Positions 15,714-25,003 of a DNA stretch of 39,136 nt are shown one piece after another. The stretch's first letter is position 1; each line of letters begins with the position of its first letter. The notes under the pieces were generated by a model. The model made no database searches, was not told the DNA's origin, and was given only the letters and a program-made list of their open reading frames with translations. The translations under genes and the position numbers were made by a program. This stretch comes from JAAYRQ01 sp035647815 (lineage in GTDB: Bacteria > Bacillota > Syntrophomonadia > Syntrophomonadales > Syntrophomonadaceae), in NCBI GenBank assembly GCA_035647815.1, contig DASRMR010000053.1:1-39136 (forward strand), written 5' to 3'.

Positions 15714-17192
15714 TTAGATAATGATACAGATTAGACCGCCACTACCTTCATTAACGATACGTTGCAGTGTGTCTTGTAGACGAACTTGAGCGTTTTCAGG
15801 CATCCGATGGATTTTGTTTTGGATACCTTCCCTAACCAAATCATGTAATGATTTGCCAAAGATGTTAGATTGCCAGATTTTACTAGGATCTTCTTCGAAC
15901 TCATCTAACATATAACGAACTAATTCTTCACACTGTTTTTCGGTTCCTATTATAGGGGTAATTTCTGTAGTAATATCAGCTCTAATTATATGGAGGGATG
16001 GGGCTTTAGCCTTCAACCTTACACCGAAACGACTTCCTTGTCGGATTAGTTCTGGTTCCTCTAATAACATTTCTTCTAATCTTGGTGTAACTACACCATA
16101 TCCACTCTCTTGTACTTCCTCTAAGGCAGAAGAGACTTTATCATATTCTTTTTTAGCAACACTTAAATCTTGCATCAGACGCATTATGTCATGTGTACCT
16201 TCAACCTCAAATCCACTAACATCGCTTAAAGCACGATAGTAAAGTTCTTCCGGAACAGTAACATCAATTGCAGCTGTACCAGTCCCTAGATTCATTTCCT
16301 TTAAGCTTACATAACTTATGTTTTCAATATCAGATAGTTTTTCTATTGCTTTGTCGATATCTCTTACTTTACGTACTTCATTTAAAACTTCACGTATTGC
16401 TGCTTCTAGTCCATCTCTTAACCAAAATTCTTCGGCTAATTCATCTACCCACCTAGGTAATTTAATATTTACTTCTTGCACAGGGAATTCGTATAATACT
16501 TCTTCCAAAATACCATAGATTTGATCTGTAGAAACATTAGCAGCATCTATAGGTATGACACTTACTTCATATTTTTCTGTCAATTCATCTACTAGATCTA
16601 GTGTTTCCCTATCATGCGGATGTATGGAGTTTAAAAGAATTATAAATGGCTTGTTTAATTCTTTTAACTCATAAATGACCCTTTCTTCTGGCTCAACATA
16701 ACTACTCCTATGAATATCACTTATACTTCCATCAGTAATAATTACGATGCCAATTGTCGAATGATCAGCAATTACTTTCCTGGTTCCTATTTCGGCCGCT
16801 TCTTCAAAGGGAACCTCATAGTCAAACCAGGGAGTTTTTACCATTCGAGGCTCATCATCCTCTTCATAACCTAGTGCTCCTTCTACCGCATAACCTACAC
16901 AATCGACTAATCTCACCTTTAAGTTGAGATCATTACTGAGAGTAAGCTCTACAGCCTCATTAGGAACGAATTTTGGTTCTGTAGTAGTAATAGTTTTCCC
17001 TGCACCACTTTGGGGCAATTCATCCCGAGCACGTTCTCTTTCATAAATATCTTTTATATTAGGCATCACCATGAGTTCCATGAACCTTTTTATAAATGTT
17101 GATTTACCAGTTCTCACTGGACCTACTACACCTAGATAAATATCGCCACCAGTTCGTTCAGCGATATCATTTAAAATATTGTTTCCTTCCAC
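15714..17192 (-). CDS. spoIVA: Stage IV sporulation protein A (spore coat morphogenetic ATPase)
   Basis: Forms the ATP-driven basement layer of the coat around the forespore. The 492 residues match full-length SpoIVA: N-terminal IAERTGGDIYLGVVGPVRTG with the Walker A GPVRTGKS near residue 24, DCVGYAVEGALGYEEDDEPR, and the C-terminal GGLICIII needed for anchoring. The start is GTG 17192, 9 nt after GGGAGG. It is monocistronic with its own terminator. In known systems it is transcribed by sigma-E; I could not identify that promoter with confidence. Confidence 0.97.
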   Translation of the reverse strand: MEGNNILNDIAERTGGDIYLGVVGPVRTGKSTFIKRFMELMVMPNIKDIYERERARDELPQSGAGKTITTTEPKFVPNEAVELTLSNDLNLKVRLVDCVGYAVEGALGYEEDDEPRMVKTPWFDYEVPFEEAAEIGTRKVIADHSTIGIVIITDGSISDIHRSSYVEPEERVIYELKELNKPFIILLNSIHPHDRETLDLVDELTEKYEVSVIPIDAANVSTDQIYGILEEVLYEFPVQEVNIKLPRWVDELAEEFWLRDGLEAAIREVLNEVRKVRDIDKAIEKLSDIENISYVSLKEMNLGTGTAAIDVTVPEELYYRALSDVSGFEVEGTHDIMRLMQDLSVAKKEYDKVSSALEEVQESGYGVVTPRLEEMLLEEPELIRQGSRFGVRLKAKAPSLHIIRADITTEITPIIGTEKQCEELVRYMLDEFEEDPSKIWQSNIFGKSLHDLVREGIQNKIHRMPENAQVRLQDTLQRIVNEGSGGLICIII

Positions 17193-17517
17193 TTTTCATT
17201 TCCCTCCCTTGGGTTTAGACTTTAAAAGGCACCCTCCCACCGAAATTAGATACCCCTTAAGCACAATTTGGCTATAACAGTATAAATATATTATTAAATT
17301 TCATTAATATACCTATAAAACAAAAATAAAGAGTTAATTTTTACTACTTACTTTTTTAAAACCTTTATAGTTTCGTAATGGAGAGACCTAATTCTAATTA
17401 ACACAATTTCGTTAAAAAACTTTTATTGTCTTATAAACTTAAAGGATTGGAATAAAACCTAATAATTTACACAAAATAAAATAGCATGCCTGAATAGGCA
17501 ATTAAAGGGGGCAAAAT
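17193..17517. other. Intergenic region between divergent spoIVA and membrane-protein gene
   Basis: 325 bp, A/T-rich, holding the two outward ribosome sites. A small hairpin TGCCT-GAAT-AGGCA (17487-17500) lies just before the plus-strand ribosome site AAAGGGGG. I see no clear sigma-A or sigma-E promoter pair and no ORF. Confidence 0.5.
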
Positions 17518-18435
17518 ATGTTTTTATTCGAATCAATAACTTGGTACTCAGGCATAATGTGGTTTATTGTGTTGGGAGGACTAATATTCTTTAATGAGAT
17601 AGCTCGGTTAAGTAAATGGTTTTCACTAATCCTTTTCCTTGTGGTACCTATAGTCCTTACTTTTTTCGTCTGGCCTCAGACAGCAGGTCCAGAAAGCCCA
17701 GTTGGAACATGGTTTCATTGGGTAAAAGTATATTCTGCATTAGCGGGATGCTTAGGTTTTTTAGCTATTAGATTTATTCCGGGGCTTAGTAATAACAAAT
17801 ACGCTTTAATATTCCCACCATTTATTTTGGCCCTCAACATTGTTGAAGCTGTTATACGTGATTTTGAGTGCTACAGTTTTAATGGTTTTGTAGATGGCAT
17901 GATAATCATAGGTGGCCCATGGAATATTATGAACGGAATAGCGGGTATCTTAAGTATCATAACTATTACTGGCTGGATGACTATTATGATTGGTAAAGAT
18001 AAAAAACGGGATATGATTTGGCCAGATATGCTTTGGTTCTGGGTGATTGCTTATGACATTTGGAACTTTGCCTATGTTTATAATTGCGTTCCCAATCATT
18101 CTTACTACGCAGGAGCGGCATTGTTAATTTCAGCTACAATACCAGCTTTATTTATAAAAAAGGGTACTTATTTACAAGCTAGGGCCCAAACATTAGCAGT
18201 TTGGATGATGTTTACAATGGCATTCCCTACTTTTGCCGGACAATCAGTGTTTGCGGCTCATGCTTCTTACAATCCCAACGCATTCTTGACGGTAAGTATT
18301 TTAGCTTTAGCTGCTAATATTGGAGTATTTATCTACACCTATCATAAGATATTCAAACATAAACTTAATCCATTAAGAGAGCCAATTCATAGCGATTTAG
18401 ACATGTACCAAGAAATTGTAGAAGCAAATCAATAG
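17518..18435 (+). CDS. Multi-pass membrane protein, DUF5692-like
   Basis: A 305-residue integral membrane protein with about eight hydrophobic segments, e.g. IMWFIVLGGLIFF, LILFLVVPIVLTFFVW, LIFPPFILALNIV, ISATIPALFI and VSILALAANIGVFIYTY. Aromatic-rich loops (GTWFHWVKVYSALAG, DMLWFWVIAYDIWNF) and an intramembrane-flanking GGPWNIMNG are distinctive. I think it belongs to DUF5692, of unknown function, but this is from memory of the family's look. It is a lone plus-strand gene between minus-strand sporulation and lipid genes, with its own ribosome site and terminator. Confidence 0.65.
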   Translation: MFLFESITWYSGIMWFIVLGGLIFFNEIARLSKWFSLILFLVVPIVLTFFVWPQTAGPESPVGTWFHWVKVYSALAGCLGFLAIRFIPGLSNNKYALIFPPFILALNIVEAVIRDFECYSFNGFVDGMIIIGGPWNIMNGIAGILSIITITGWMTIMIGKDKKRDMIWPDMLWFWVIAYDIWNFAYVYNCVPNHSYYAGAALLISATIPALFIKKGTYLQARAQTLAVWMMFTMAFPTFAGQSVFAAHASYNPNAFLTVSILALAANIGVFIYTYHKIFKHKLNPLREPIHSDLDMYQEIVEANQ

Positions 18436-18446
18436 TAATGATGAAG

Positions 18447-18484
18447 AAAAGACGCTGGTCAAGTTTGCTTACCCAGCGTCTTTT
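18447..18484. terminator. Terminator between convergent membrane-protein gene and gpsA
   Basis: 12-bp stem AAAAGACGCTGG/CCAGCGTCTTTT with a 14-nt loop. It can serve the plus-strand gene and probably gpsA too, as both sides are T-rich. Confidence 0.8.
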
Positions 18485-18561
18485 ATATCGAAAATGAGAG
18501 TCTGTCAATAGGAGCAAAAGATATAGTTAAGACCTTAACCCATCTGCAAAACAAAACATTT

Positions 18562-19593
18562 TTACCAGTCTTCAATATCACTAACATTATCTTCCATCTC
18601 GTGCTTCTTCTGTCTTTGCATTATTTTACTTAATTCTTCACCTGGTTCTTTTTCATTATATAAAACATTATAGCAAGCTTTAGTTATAGGCATATCCACA
18701 TTCATTTTTAATGCTAAATTATGGGTGATTTTTGTAGTATGCACACCTTCAACTACCATTCCTACAGCTTCTAAAGTCTCTGTTAGGGGAAAACCTTTAC
18801 CAAGCATTTCTCCTGCACGACGATTCCGAGATAAGTGACTACTACAAGTTACAATTAGATCACCTATACCACTTAGTCCAGAAAAGGTTCTAGGATCACC
18901 GCCCATAACTTGTCCCATCCTAGTCATTTCTGTTAACCCTCTAGTGATTAAAGCTGCTTTAGTATTGTCACCATAACCTAACCCATCGACAATACCAGTC
19001 GCTAATGCGTAAATGTTTTTTAAGGCACCACCTAACTCTACACCTGCTACATCTGGATTAGTATATACCCGAAAATTATTATTCATATATGTATCTTGTA
19101 CCAAAATAGCTATATCTTTACGATAAGCTGCAACTGTTACTGTTGTCGGCACTTCTAAAGCAACTTCTTCAGCATGGCTCGGCCCAGATAAAACTGCAAA
19201 TCGATCGAGAAATTCTTTACCTAATTCAGCAGATATGACTTCACTCATTCGCAGCCCAGTTTGCATTTCAATACCTTTAGCTGTGTTCACTATAACCACC
19301 TTTTTATTAAGGTATGGTTTAAGTTTTTTAATCGTTTTTCGAACTACTTGGGCTGGAACTGCCAGGACTAATAATTCTGCATCCTGGGTAACTGCTTGTA
19401 TATCGTCACTTATTTTTATATTTTCAGGTATCTGGATTCCAGGCAAAAACCTACGGTTTTCCCGCGTCTTTTGCATATCTAATATTCCGTCCTCTAGTCT
19501 ACCCCAAAGACAAACATTAGAATTATGATTAGACAATAAAATAGCTTGGGCAGTTCCCCAAGACCCAGAACCTATAACACATATTTTAGACAT
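18562..19593 (-). CDS. gpsA: Glycerol-3-phosphate dehydrogenase [NAD(P)+]
   Basis: Makes sn-glycerol 3-phosphate from DHAP for phospholipids. 343 residues with ICVIGSGSWGTAQA at the N-terminus, VNTAKGIE, LSGPSHAEEVA, and GGALKNIYALATGIVDGLG with the catalytic Lys near residue 191, then SGIGDLIVTC. TTAGGAGGCG precedes the ATG. It lies 22 bp after plsY, whose acyltransferase uses its product. Confidence 0.97.
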   Translation of the reverse strand: MSKICVIGSGSWGTAQAILLSNHNSNVCLWGRLEDGILDMQKTRENRRFLPGIQIPENIKISDDIQAVTQDAELLVLAVPAQVVRKTIKKLKPYLNKKVVIVNTAKGIEMQTGLRMSEVISAELGKEFLDRFAVLSGPSHAEEVALEVPTTVTVAAYRKDIAILVQDTYMNNNFRVYTNPDVAGVELGGALKNIYALATGIVDGLGYGDNTKAALITRGLTEMTRMGQVMGGDPRTFSGLSGIGDLIVTCSSHLSRNRRAGEMLGKGFPLTETLEAVGMVVEGVHTTKITHNLALKMNVDMPITKACYNVLYNEKEPGEELSKIMQRQKKHEMEDNVSDIEDW

Positions 19594-19614
19594 AAACGCC
19601 TCCTAATAGACAAA

Positions 19615-20205
19615 CTATGCTCGTTGTCCTATTTTAGATTCATTACCTTGTCTAAGCCTAATAATATTCTCCCTATGTTGGAAAACAACTATAACAGTCA
19701 TAATTAAGCTCATAACAATATAGGCATTAAATCCATCAAATAAAAGCACTAATATTGGTAACAGAATTGCTACAGTAATTGAAGCTAAGGAAACATATCT
19801 ACTAAGAATAATGATAACAATGAATATAACTAATAATGCTAGCATTATTTTAGGCATTAAAAAAAGTACTGCCCCACTCGAAGTTGCTACTCCTTTACCA
19901 CCTTTAAAACCTGAAAATATAGGGAAACAATGTCCTATAACTACTATCACAGCACAAGCTGCAGCAACTAGAGGCCCTCCTACAAGTAAACCTAACCATG
20001 CTGCTAAGACTCCTTTTAAAAGATCACCTGATAAAGCTATAATTGCACCCTTGATACCTAAGGCACGCAAAACATTAGTTGCACCGACATTGCCACTTCC
20101 TATGGTTCTAATATCTACACCTGAAAAAATCTTTACTACTATTAATGAAACTGGAATAGAGCCGATTAGATAGCAGATTAAGATTATTAGAATTTCCTTC
20201 ATCAT
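19615..20205 (-). CDS. plsY: Acyl-phosphate:glycerol-3-phosphate acyltransferase
   Basis: Integral membrane enzyme making lysophosphatidic acid from acyl-phosphate and glycerol 3-phosphate. 196 residues with the family's motifs: YLIGSIPVSLIV, then GSGNVGATNVLRALG, GHCFPIFSGFKGGKGVATSSG, and about five membrane segments. GGGAGG is 3 nt from the first ATG and 6 from the second (20202), so either Met may be used. It sits in der-plsY-gpsA order, common in Clostridia. Confidence 0.96.
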   Translation of the reverse strand: MMKEILIILICYLIGSIPVSLIVVKIFSGVDIRTIGSGNVGATNVLRALGIKGAIIALSGDLLKGVLAAWLGLLVGGPLVAAACAVIVVIGHCFPIFSGFKGGKGVATSSGAVLFLMPKIMLALLVIFIVIIILSRYVSLASITVAILLPILVLLFDGFNAYIVMSLIMTVIVVFQHRENIIRLRQGNESKIGQRA

Positions 20206-20237
20206 TATCCTCCCATTTTAAAAATAGTATGATTTTT

Positions 20238-21554
20238 TTATGTGTTTTCACGAACTAGCAACTTTATTGGAGTCCCTTCAAAACCGAAATTTTGACGCAT
20301 AACATTTTCTAGATATCTAATATAGGAAAAATGAATTAATTCGGGACGATTACTAAAAAACACAAAAGTTGGTGGTGCCGTTTTCACTTGGGTAGAATAA
20401 AAAATTCTTATCTTTTTCCCATCACCACTCGGTAAAGGATTCAACATAGTAGCTTCATTAATTACACGATTAAGCTCAGAAGTTGATATTCTTTGATGAT
20501 GTTGTTCAACTACAAAATCGACTAGCTCTAATATTTTAAATATCCTTCTCTTAGTTAATGCAGATACATATAATATGGGGGAATAAGCCAAAAACTTAAG
20601 TTCTTCCCGTATATCTTCGTCAAATTTGTTCATAGTTGTGCCATCTTTTTCTACTAAGTCCCACTTATTAACGACTATAATGTTAGCTCTAGACTGTTCA
20701 TGCACATAACCAGCTATCCTTTGATCTTGCTCGGTTACACCTTCAGTAGCGTCGATCATAATCAGACTAACATCAGAGCGCTCAATACTCTTAAGTGATC
20801 TGATAACACTATATTTCTCAGTCGCTTCTTTAATCCGAGATTTTCTTCTAATCCCAGCAGTATCTATTAAAATATATTTGTTTCCTTGGTAGGTAAATGG
20901 AGTATCGATAGCATCCCTAGTAGTTCCAGGAATATCACTCACAATTACTCTTTTTTCACCTAAAAAGGAGTTTATTAAAGATGATTTGCCTACATTAGGC
21001 TTACCTACCACAGCTATTTTGATGGCATCTTCATCCTCTTTATATTCATGTAAAGGTGCAAATTTCTCGATGACTGCATCTAATAAATCATTAATGTTCA
21101 TACCGTGCATAGAAGAAACAGGTATAGGATCACCTAAACCTAACTTGTAAAACTCAAAATATTCAAATTGTCTATCAAAATTTTCCACCTTATTAGCAGC
21201 TACAACTATGGGTTTATTAGATATGCGTAGTATTTTAGCTATCTGTTCATCTTCAGGGTGTATTCCTGCGCGAGTATCGACTACTAGTATGATAACATCT
21301 GCCTCTTCGATAGCTAATTCTGCTTGTATCTTTATTTCATTAGCAAATATATCTTCATCTTCATCTAAACGAATACCACCTGTATCTATAATTATAAAGT
21401 CCCTACCTGACCAATCTGATTTATCATAGAGCCTATCCCTAGTAACACCAGGCACATCTTCTACAATTGCTTTTCTAGAACCGACTAATCGGTTAAAAAG
21501 AGTTGATTTGCCAACATTAGGTCGGCCTACTATAGCTACAACTGGTTTCGCCAT
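20238..21554 (-). CDS. der: Ribosome-associated GTPase Der
   Basis: 50S assembly GTPase with two tandem G domains. 438 residues: GRPNVGKSTLFN near residue 10 with DTGG, then GKPNVGKSSLINSF near residue 185 with DTAGIRRKSR and NKWDLVEKD, and a C-terminal KH-like domain (RIFYSTQVKTAPPTFVFFSN). GGAGG precedes the ATG. Confidence 0.97.
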   Translation of the reverse strand: MAKPVVAIVGRPNVGKSTLFNRLVGSRKAIVEDVPGVTRDRLYDKSDWSGRDFIIIDTGGIRLDEDEDIFANEIKIQAELAIEEADVIILVVDTRAGIHPEDEQIAKILRISNKPIVVAANKVENFDRQFEYFEFYKLGLGDPIPVSSMHGMNINDLLDAVIEKFAPLHEYKEDEDAIKIAVVGKPNVGKSSLINSFLGEKRVIVSDIPGTTRDAIDTPFTYQGNKYILIDTAGIRRKSRIKEATEKYSVIRSLKSIERSDVSLIMIDATEGVTEQDQRIAGYVHEQSRANIIVVNKWDLVEKDGTTMNKFDEDIREELKFLAYSPILYVSALTKRRIFKILELVDFVVEQHHQRISTSELNRVINEATMLNPLPSGDGKKIRIFYSTQVKTAPPTFVFFSNRPELIHFSYIRYLENVMRQNFGFEGTPIKLLVRENT

Positions 21555-21578
21555 TCATTTTAACCTCCATCTAATTAC

Positions 21579-22883
21579 CTAATCATCTTTAATAATAGCA
21601 TTTATTAAAGATGTTGCACTACCATCAACAGTTCGAATAATAGCACCCGTTTCCTCAATAATATCTGTTAAACTCATATCATCTAATAATATTTGCGCAT
21701 CTTCTTTGAAAACTATTTCGGGCAATATAACTTTTTTACCTGCATATTTTTTTCCTAATGCAATAATAATATCACTACCAGTCAAAAGCCCAGTAACTGT
21801 TACACTTCCACCAAAATAATTGTTTATTACAGGAATTAATTTTATATGTAAACTTTGGATCATATTCAACTTCTTGATTATAGGCTCCAAAACTGCTAAA
21901 GCAGAAAAACCAGTAATAATATATATTTCTCTATCACTAACTATTTTAGGTAAATTGTTTTCGATTATTCTATATTCATCTAATAAAATTCTGGCCAACC
22001 CGATACCATTCTCAATCTGAGGATAATCATCATAATATTCGGCCTCAGGAAAATCTATATTAGCCTTAATAAAAAATTCATCAGCCAAATAGACAAAACT
22101 ATTATCATACTTTTCCCTAAACTTCTTTTGCATATTATTTATAAGCGTAATTACATCTATAGCTTCTTCTTTAGTAAATATTCTTAAAGAGCTTAAATTA
22201 TCACGAAAACCTGTTAAACCAACTGGTACTATTCCTACTGATAGTACTGCAGGGTATAAACCGGCTAATTTATTAATACTATCGATTAAAACTTGTCCAT
22301 CATTGATCCCAGGACATAATACAATCTGGGTATGAAACTCTATCCCGGCTTCTTTTAGTCTAGCTAAATCTTCATTAATAGTACGAGCTCGAGGATTATT
22401 CAACATTTCCACCCTGATGTCAGGATCCATAGCATGTACTGATATATATAGAGGACTAAGACGCATATTAATAATTTTATCCCAATCTTCTGCTTTTAAA
22501 TTAGTTAAAGTTATAAAATTACCATATAAAAAAGAATATCTATAATCATCATCTTTAATATATAATGTTTTACGCATATTAGGGGGTAGTTGATCAACGA
22601 AACAGAAGATACAACGGTTTTTACAGACCTTCATACGGTCAAATACAATCCCTTCGAATTGTAGCCCTAATTCTTCATCGTAAGCTTTTTCTATTTCTAT
22701 TTCCCATATTTCTCGGTTAGGTTTTTCTATTTCTACTACTAGAAAATCATCTTGAGAATAAAACTGGTAATCGATTATATCCTTTATAAGATTTCCATTA
22801 ATACTATAAAGAAGATCACCGACTTGTATCCCAATTTCCTCAGCTAGGCTGTTTTTATCTATTCCCATAATTTTTGCGGGCAT
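21579..22883 (-). CDS. DUF512 family protein: PDZ plus radical-SAM-like
   Basis: 434 residues. The first ~60 (DKNSLAEEIGIQVGDLLYSI) are PDZ-like. A cysteine cluster CKNRCIFCF (CX3CX2C) near residue 90 is the radical-SAM [4Fe-4S] motif, followed by FVDQLPPNMRKTLYIKDDDY and SLFYGN-like sequence that define this family. The C-terminal half carries DUF512 (GIVPVGLTGFRDN; then VTVTGLLTGSDI). The reaction is unknown. It heads the DUF512-der-plsY-gpsA run with a strong AGGAGG ribosome site, as in many Clostridia. Confidence 0.88.
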   Translation of the reverse strand: MPAKIMGIDKNSLAEEIGIQVGDLLYSINGNLIKDIIDYQFYSQDDFLVVEIEKPNREIWEIEIEKAYDEELGLQFEGIVFDRMKVCKNRCIFCFVDQLPPNMRKTLYIKDDDYRYSFLYGNFITLTNLKAEDWDKIINMRLSPLYISVHAMDPDIRVEMLNNPRARTINEDLARLKEAGIEFHTQIVLCPGINDGQVLIDSINKLAGLYPAVLSVGIVPVGLTGFRDNLSSLRIFTKEEAIDVITLINNMQKKFREKYDNSFVYLADEFFIKANIDFPEAEYYDDYPQIENGIGLARILLDEYRIIENNLPKIVSDREIYIITGFSALAVLEPIIKKLNMIQSLHIKLIPVINNYFGGSVTVTGLLTGSDIIIALGKKYAGKKVILPEIVFKEDAQILLDDMSLTDIIEETGAIIRTVDGSATSLINAIIKDD

Positions 22884-22963
22884 TAGCTGTAACCTCCTGA
22901 TTTACACAGTTACTTAACCTAATCAATTATCTACCAAAAGGTGATTTATCGCAAGGTATGAAT

Positions 22964-23001
22964 AAAAAAGATAAGATTATCTAATAATTATTAATCTTAT
23001 C
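22964..23001 (-). terminator. Terminator overlapping the end of the second DUF3189 gene
   Basis: On the minus strand GATAAGATTA and TAATCTTATC around a 12-nt loop, followed by six T. The stop codon of the gene lies in the loop. It closes the sporulation-linked cluster. Confidence 0.8.
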
Positions 23002-23424
23002 CCTTATTTTATCTATTAGATTATTCAAATCTTGATATTGCCATTTGATTAGAATTTTCGCTATAAGGTTGCTAATTAGATTCAAACTTCGGGAAGATGG
23101 AATAATATAGGCTATTTTTAAAAACCATTCACCCTTTATGGGAATAGGTAAAACTAATAATTCTCTTTTATCTAAGCTAAAAATCTCTAATAAGTCATCT
23201 AAGCTTTTTTTGACCAAATCTTTATCATTTCTGACCCCTAATGTATAAATTTCATTACCATTATCATCAACACCTATATATATTGGATAACCAGTCTTAT
23301 CTATACTCAAATCACCAAAACTAGAAAGATTGAAAATATCTTCCTTATCTATTGTACCCAAAAACATATGAGCCACAAAAAATACATGGTGAACACCTGT
23401 ATTACCTATTAATAAAACTTTCAT
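22981..23424 (-). CDS. DUF3189 family protein (divergent copy)
   Basis: 147 residues, clearly related to its upstream neighbour: MKVLLIGNTGVHHVFFVAHMFLGTI lines up (in pieces) with the YHCYGGSHSS start of DUF3189, and GVDDNGNEIYTLGVRND with its GTDELGHEIYVLGKKN. The CYGGSHSS motif is replaced by GNTGVHHVF, so the family's conserved Cys is gone. Function unknown. It lies 3 bp from the first copy and ends in a terminator. Confidence 0.7.
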   Translation of the reverse strand: MKVLLIGNTGVHHVFFVAHMFLGTIDKEDIFNLSSFGDLSIDKTGYPIYIGVDDNGNEIYTLGVRNDKDLVKKSLDDLLEIFSLDKRELLVLPIPIKGEWFLKIAYIIPSSRSLNLISNLIAKILIKWQYQDLNNLIDKIRDKINNY

Positions 23425-23427
23425 TTT

Positions 23428-23889
23428 CTAATCCTTATATTGAATTTCGCTCTTGGTGAGAACTACTAGATTAACTATTGGTAAAAAAGCTCTTATAGTA
23501 CCATGAAAAAGAAAAAACCGTCCAAAAGTTATTAATCCTAATCTTCTAGAGGAAAATCCCCCTATTTTCATAATCCAGTTAACTTTATCCATAATATTAA
23601 TAACTAACAAATCTTCTTTTACACCTAAAATCTTAGCAGTTCCTTCTAAAATATTAGTATACCTGTCACCTAAATTCTTTTTTCCTAGTACATATATTTC
23701 GTGTCCTAGCTCATCGGTTCCCATTTTGCGAATTGTACCAAAATCTTCATCAGTAGTTTTATCAAAGATAGGAAGATTAAATAAGGCTTCTCTACTCGGG
23801 AGAACAAATTTATCAATTAGCCCTAAATGAATTGCTGCAGCTAAGACCGAAGAATGGGATCCACCATAACAATGATATATTATTTTCAT
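23428..23889 (-). CDS. DUF3189 family protein
   Basis: About 153 residues, opening MKIIYHCYGGSHSSVLAAA, the DUF3189 signature, with LIDKFVLPSREAL and GTDELGHEIYVLGKKNLGD further on. I start at ATG 23889 because GGGGG directly abuts the earlier TTG at 23901 while lying 12 nt before the ATG, and the family starts there. Function unknown; the family follows sporulation genes in Clostridia. Confidence 0.8.
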   Translation of the reverse strand: MKIIYHCYGGSHSSVLAAAIHLGLIDKFVLPSREALFNLPIFDKTTDEDFGTIRKMGTDELGHEIYVLGKKNLGDRYTNILEGTAKILGVKEDLLVINIMDKVNWIMKIGGFSSRRLGLITFGRFFLFHGTIRAFLPIVNLVVLTKSEIQYKD

Positions 23890-23918
23890 AAATTTAGGCA
23901 ACCCCCAATAAACTAGAA

Positions 23919-24113
23919 TTAATGTTTAAATATAAAATATACTCCGTTTCCCAAATCATGTACTACCCCACCCGTAATACGTGATAAATACATACTCATT
24001 TTCACTTGTTCTTCTAAATCTGCAGCGACGAATATAGGACATCCTCCACCTGCAGCTTTATTTACATCAGTTGTTACAATTGCTAAAATTAACCCAGAAA
24101 CTTCTGTTGCCAT
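23919..24113 (-). CDS. Small partner of YIEGIA (capping complex subunit type)
   Basis: A 64-residue protein (LILAIVTTDVNKAAGGGCPIF, given in part). Its ATG overlaps the YIEGIA stop codon as TAATG, so translation is coupled. I recall small proteins in this position being named capping complex subunit for YIEGIA; the assignment rests on size, position and the GGGCPIFVA motif. It is not obviously membrane-bound. Confidence 0.7.
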   Translation of the reverse strand: MATEVSGLILAIVTTDVNKAAGGGCPIFVAADLEEQVKMSMYLSRITGGVVHDLGNGVYFIFKH

Positions 24114-25003
24114 TAATCAGCCGCCTTTCTGCCCAAATGGCTTTTCAGTGCTGTACCTCTTGCCGTTTCTAGTACAGGTACACGCTTAATTATTTCTATT
24201 AACATTTCTATATCTGGCTCATTAGGCACTATAAAAAAACCTATATATCCTTTATCAACATTTTTCCTAGCCATAGGAGCTAACTCAGGTTCGTTGATAT
24301 CTACTTTAGTACCTAAAATAGAGGCTACATCATGAATAATAGCCATCCTTTGGCCTGGGCTATGCAAAGTTAAGCGGGCATCATCATCAAATGGCTTAAT
24401 TAAAACCGCAATTCCTTCGGACAACATTTTATCTCTAGTTTGCTGCATACCGACATTCCCGATTACTACATCTTCAACCATTAATATCGGGCCATCAAAA
24501 TGGATTTCTGCTTCTATTACATCTGCAATCTTTCCGATTTGTGGACCTTTCATCAATTTAGCTGAAATAAACATACAAACTAAGGCCACTATAATCCCAT
24601 ATTGCCAGCCTAGCCATTGAACAGTTCCACTAGTAGCTAAAGCAGTTAATATAACTAGATAGTTCCTAGCTTCAAAAACCCTAGCAATTCCCTCAATATA
24701 ATCGCTTCCCCGAGAAATTATTTTAGTCTCTTCTAGTTTTAATAATGTTTCTCTTTCCATGTTTCTAATTTCTCGAAACTGCTGGGCAGCTAGAACTAAG
24801 AATGTAACCGCTACAAAGTCTGGTTTAGCAATAGCTGGGATAGCTACAGCACCTAGACTAGCAGCTATAAATCCTAAGGCTAAATGAGTAAAATAACCAT
24901 GAGGGTAAGCAGGATAATGCCGGTAATCACTTTTAAGTAATATTATCCTTACAATAAAACCGGCAATTAATCCCACTAAAATTACGCTAATATATTTATC
25001 CAT
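24113..25003 (-). CDS. YIEGIA family membrane protein
   Basis: 296 residues. Three to four hydrophobic segments lie in the first half (VILVGLIAGFIVRIIL, LALGFIAASLGAVAIPAIA, FVAVTFLVLAAQQF and YGIIVALVCMFISA), and the diagnostic SDYIEGIARVFEARNY sits near residue 102. The C-terminal ~150 residues are soluble with two repeats of an alpha/beta type (GIAVLIKPFDDDAR; KGYIGFFIVPNEPDIE). The family is restricted to spore-formers as far as I know and has no assigned function. It overlaps the spoIIP-like gene by 8 nt and the downstream small gene by 1 nt. Confidence 0.85.
   Translation of the reverse strand: MDKYISVILVGLIAGFIVRIILLKSDYRHYPAYPHGYFTHLALGFIAASLGAVAIPAIAKPDFVAVTFLVLAAQQFREIRNMERETLLKLEETKIISRGSDYIEGIARVFEARNYLVILTALATSGTVQWLGWQYGIIVALVCMFISAKLMKGPQIGKIADVIEAEIHFDGPILMVEDVVIGNVGMQQTRDKMLSEGIAVLIKPFDDDARLTLHSPGQRMAIIHDVASILGTKVDINEPELAPMARKNVDKGYIGFFIVPNEPDIEMLIEIIKRVPVLETARGTALKSHLGRKAAD

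Noticed and set aside
17193..17300. Sigma-E promoter for spoIVA
   Set aside because: Expected from biology, but no pair of elements at the right spacing stood out in this A/T-rich DNA.
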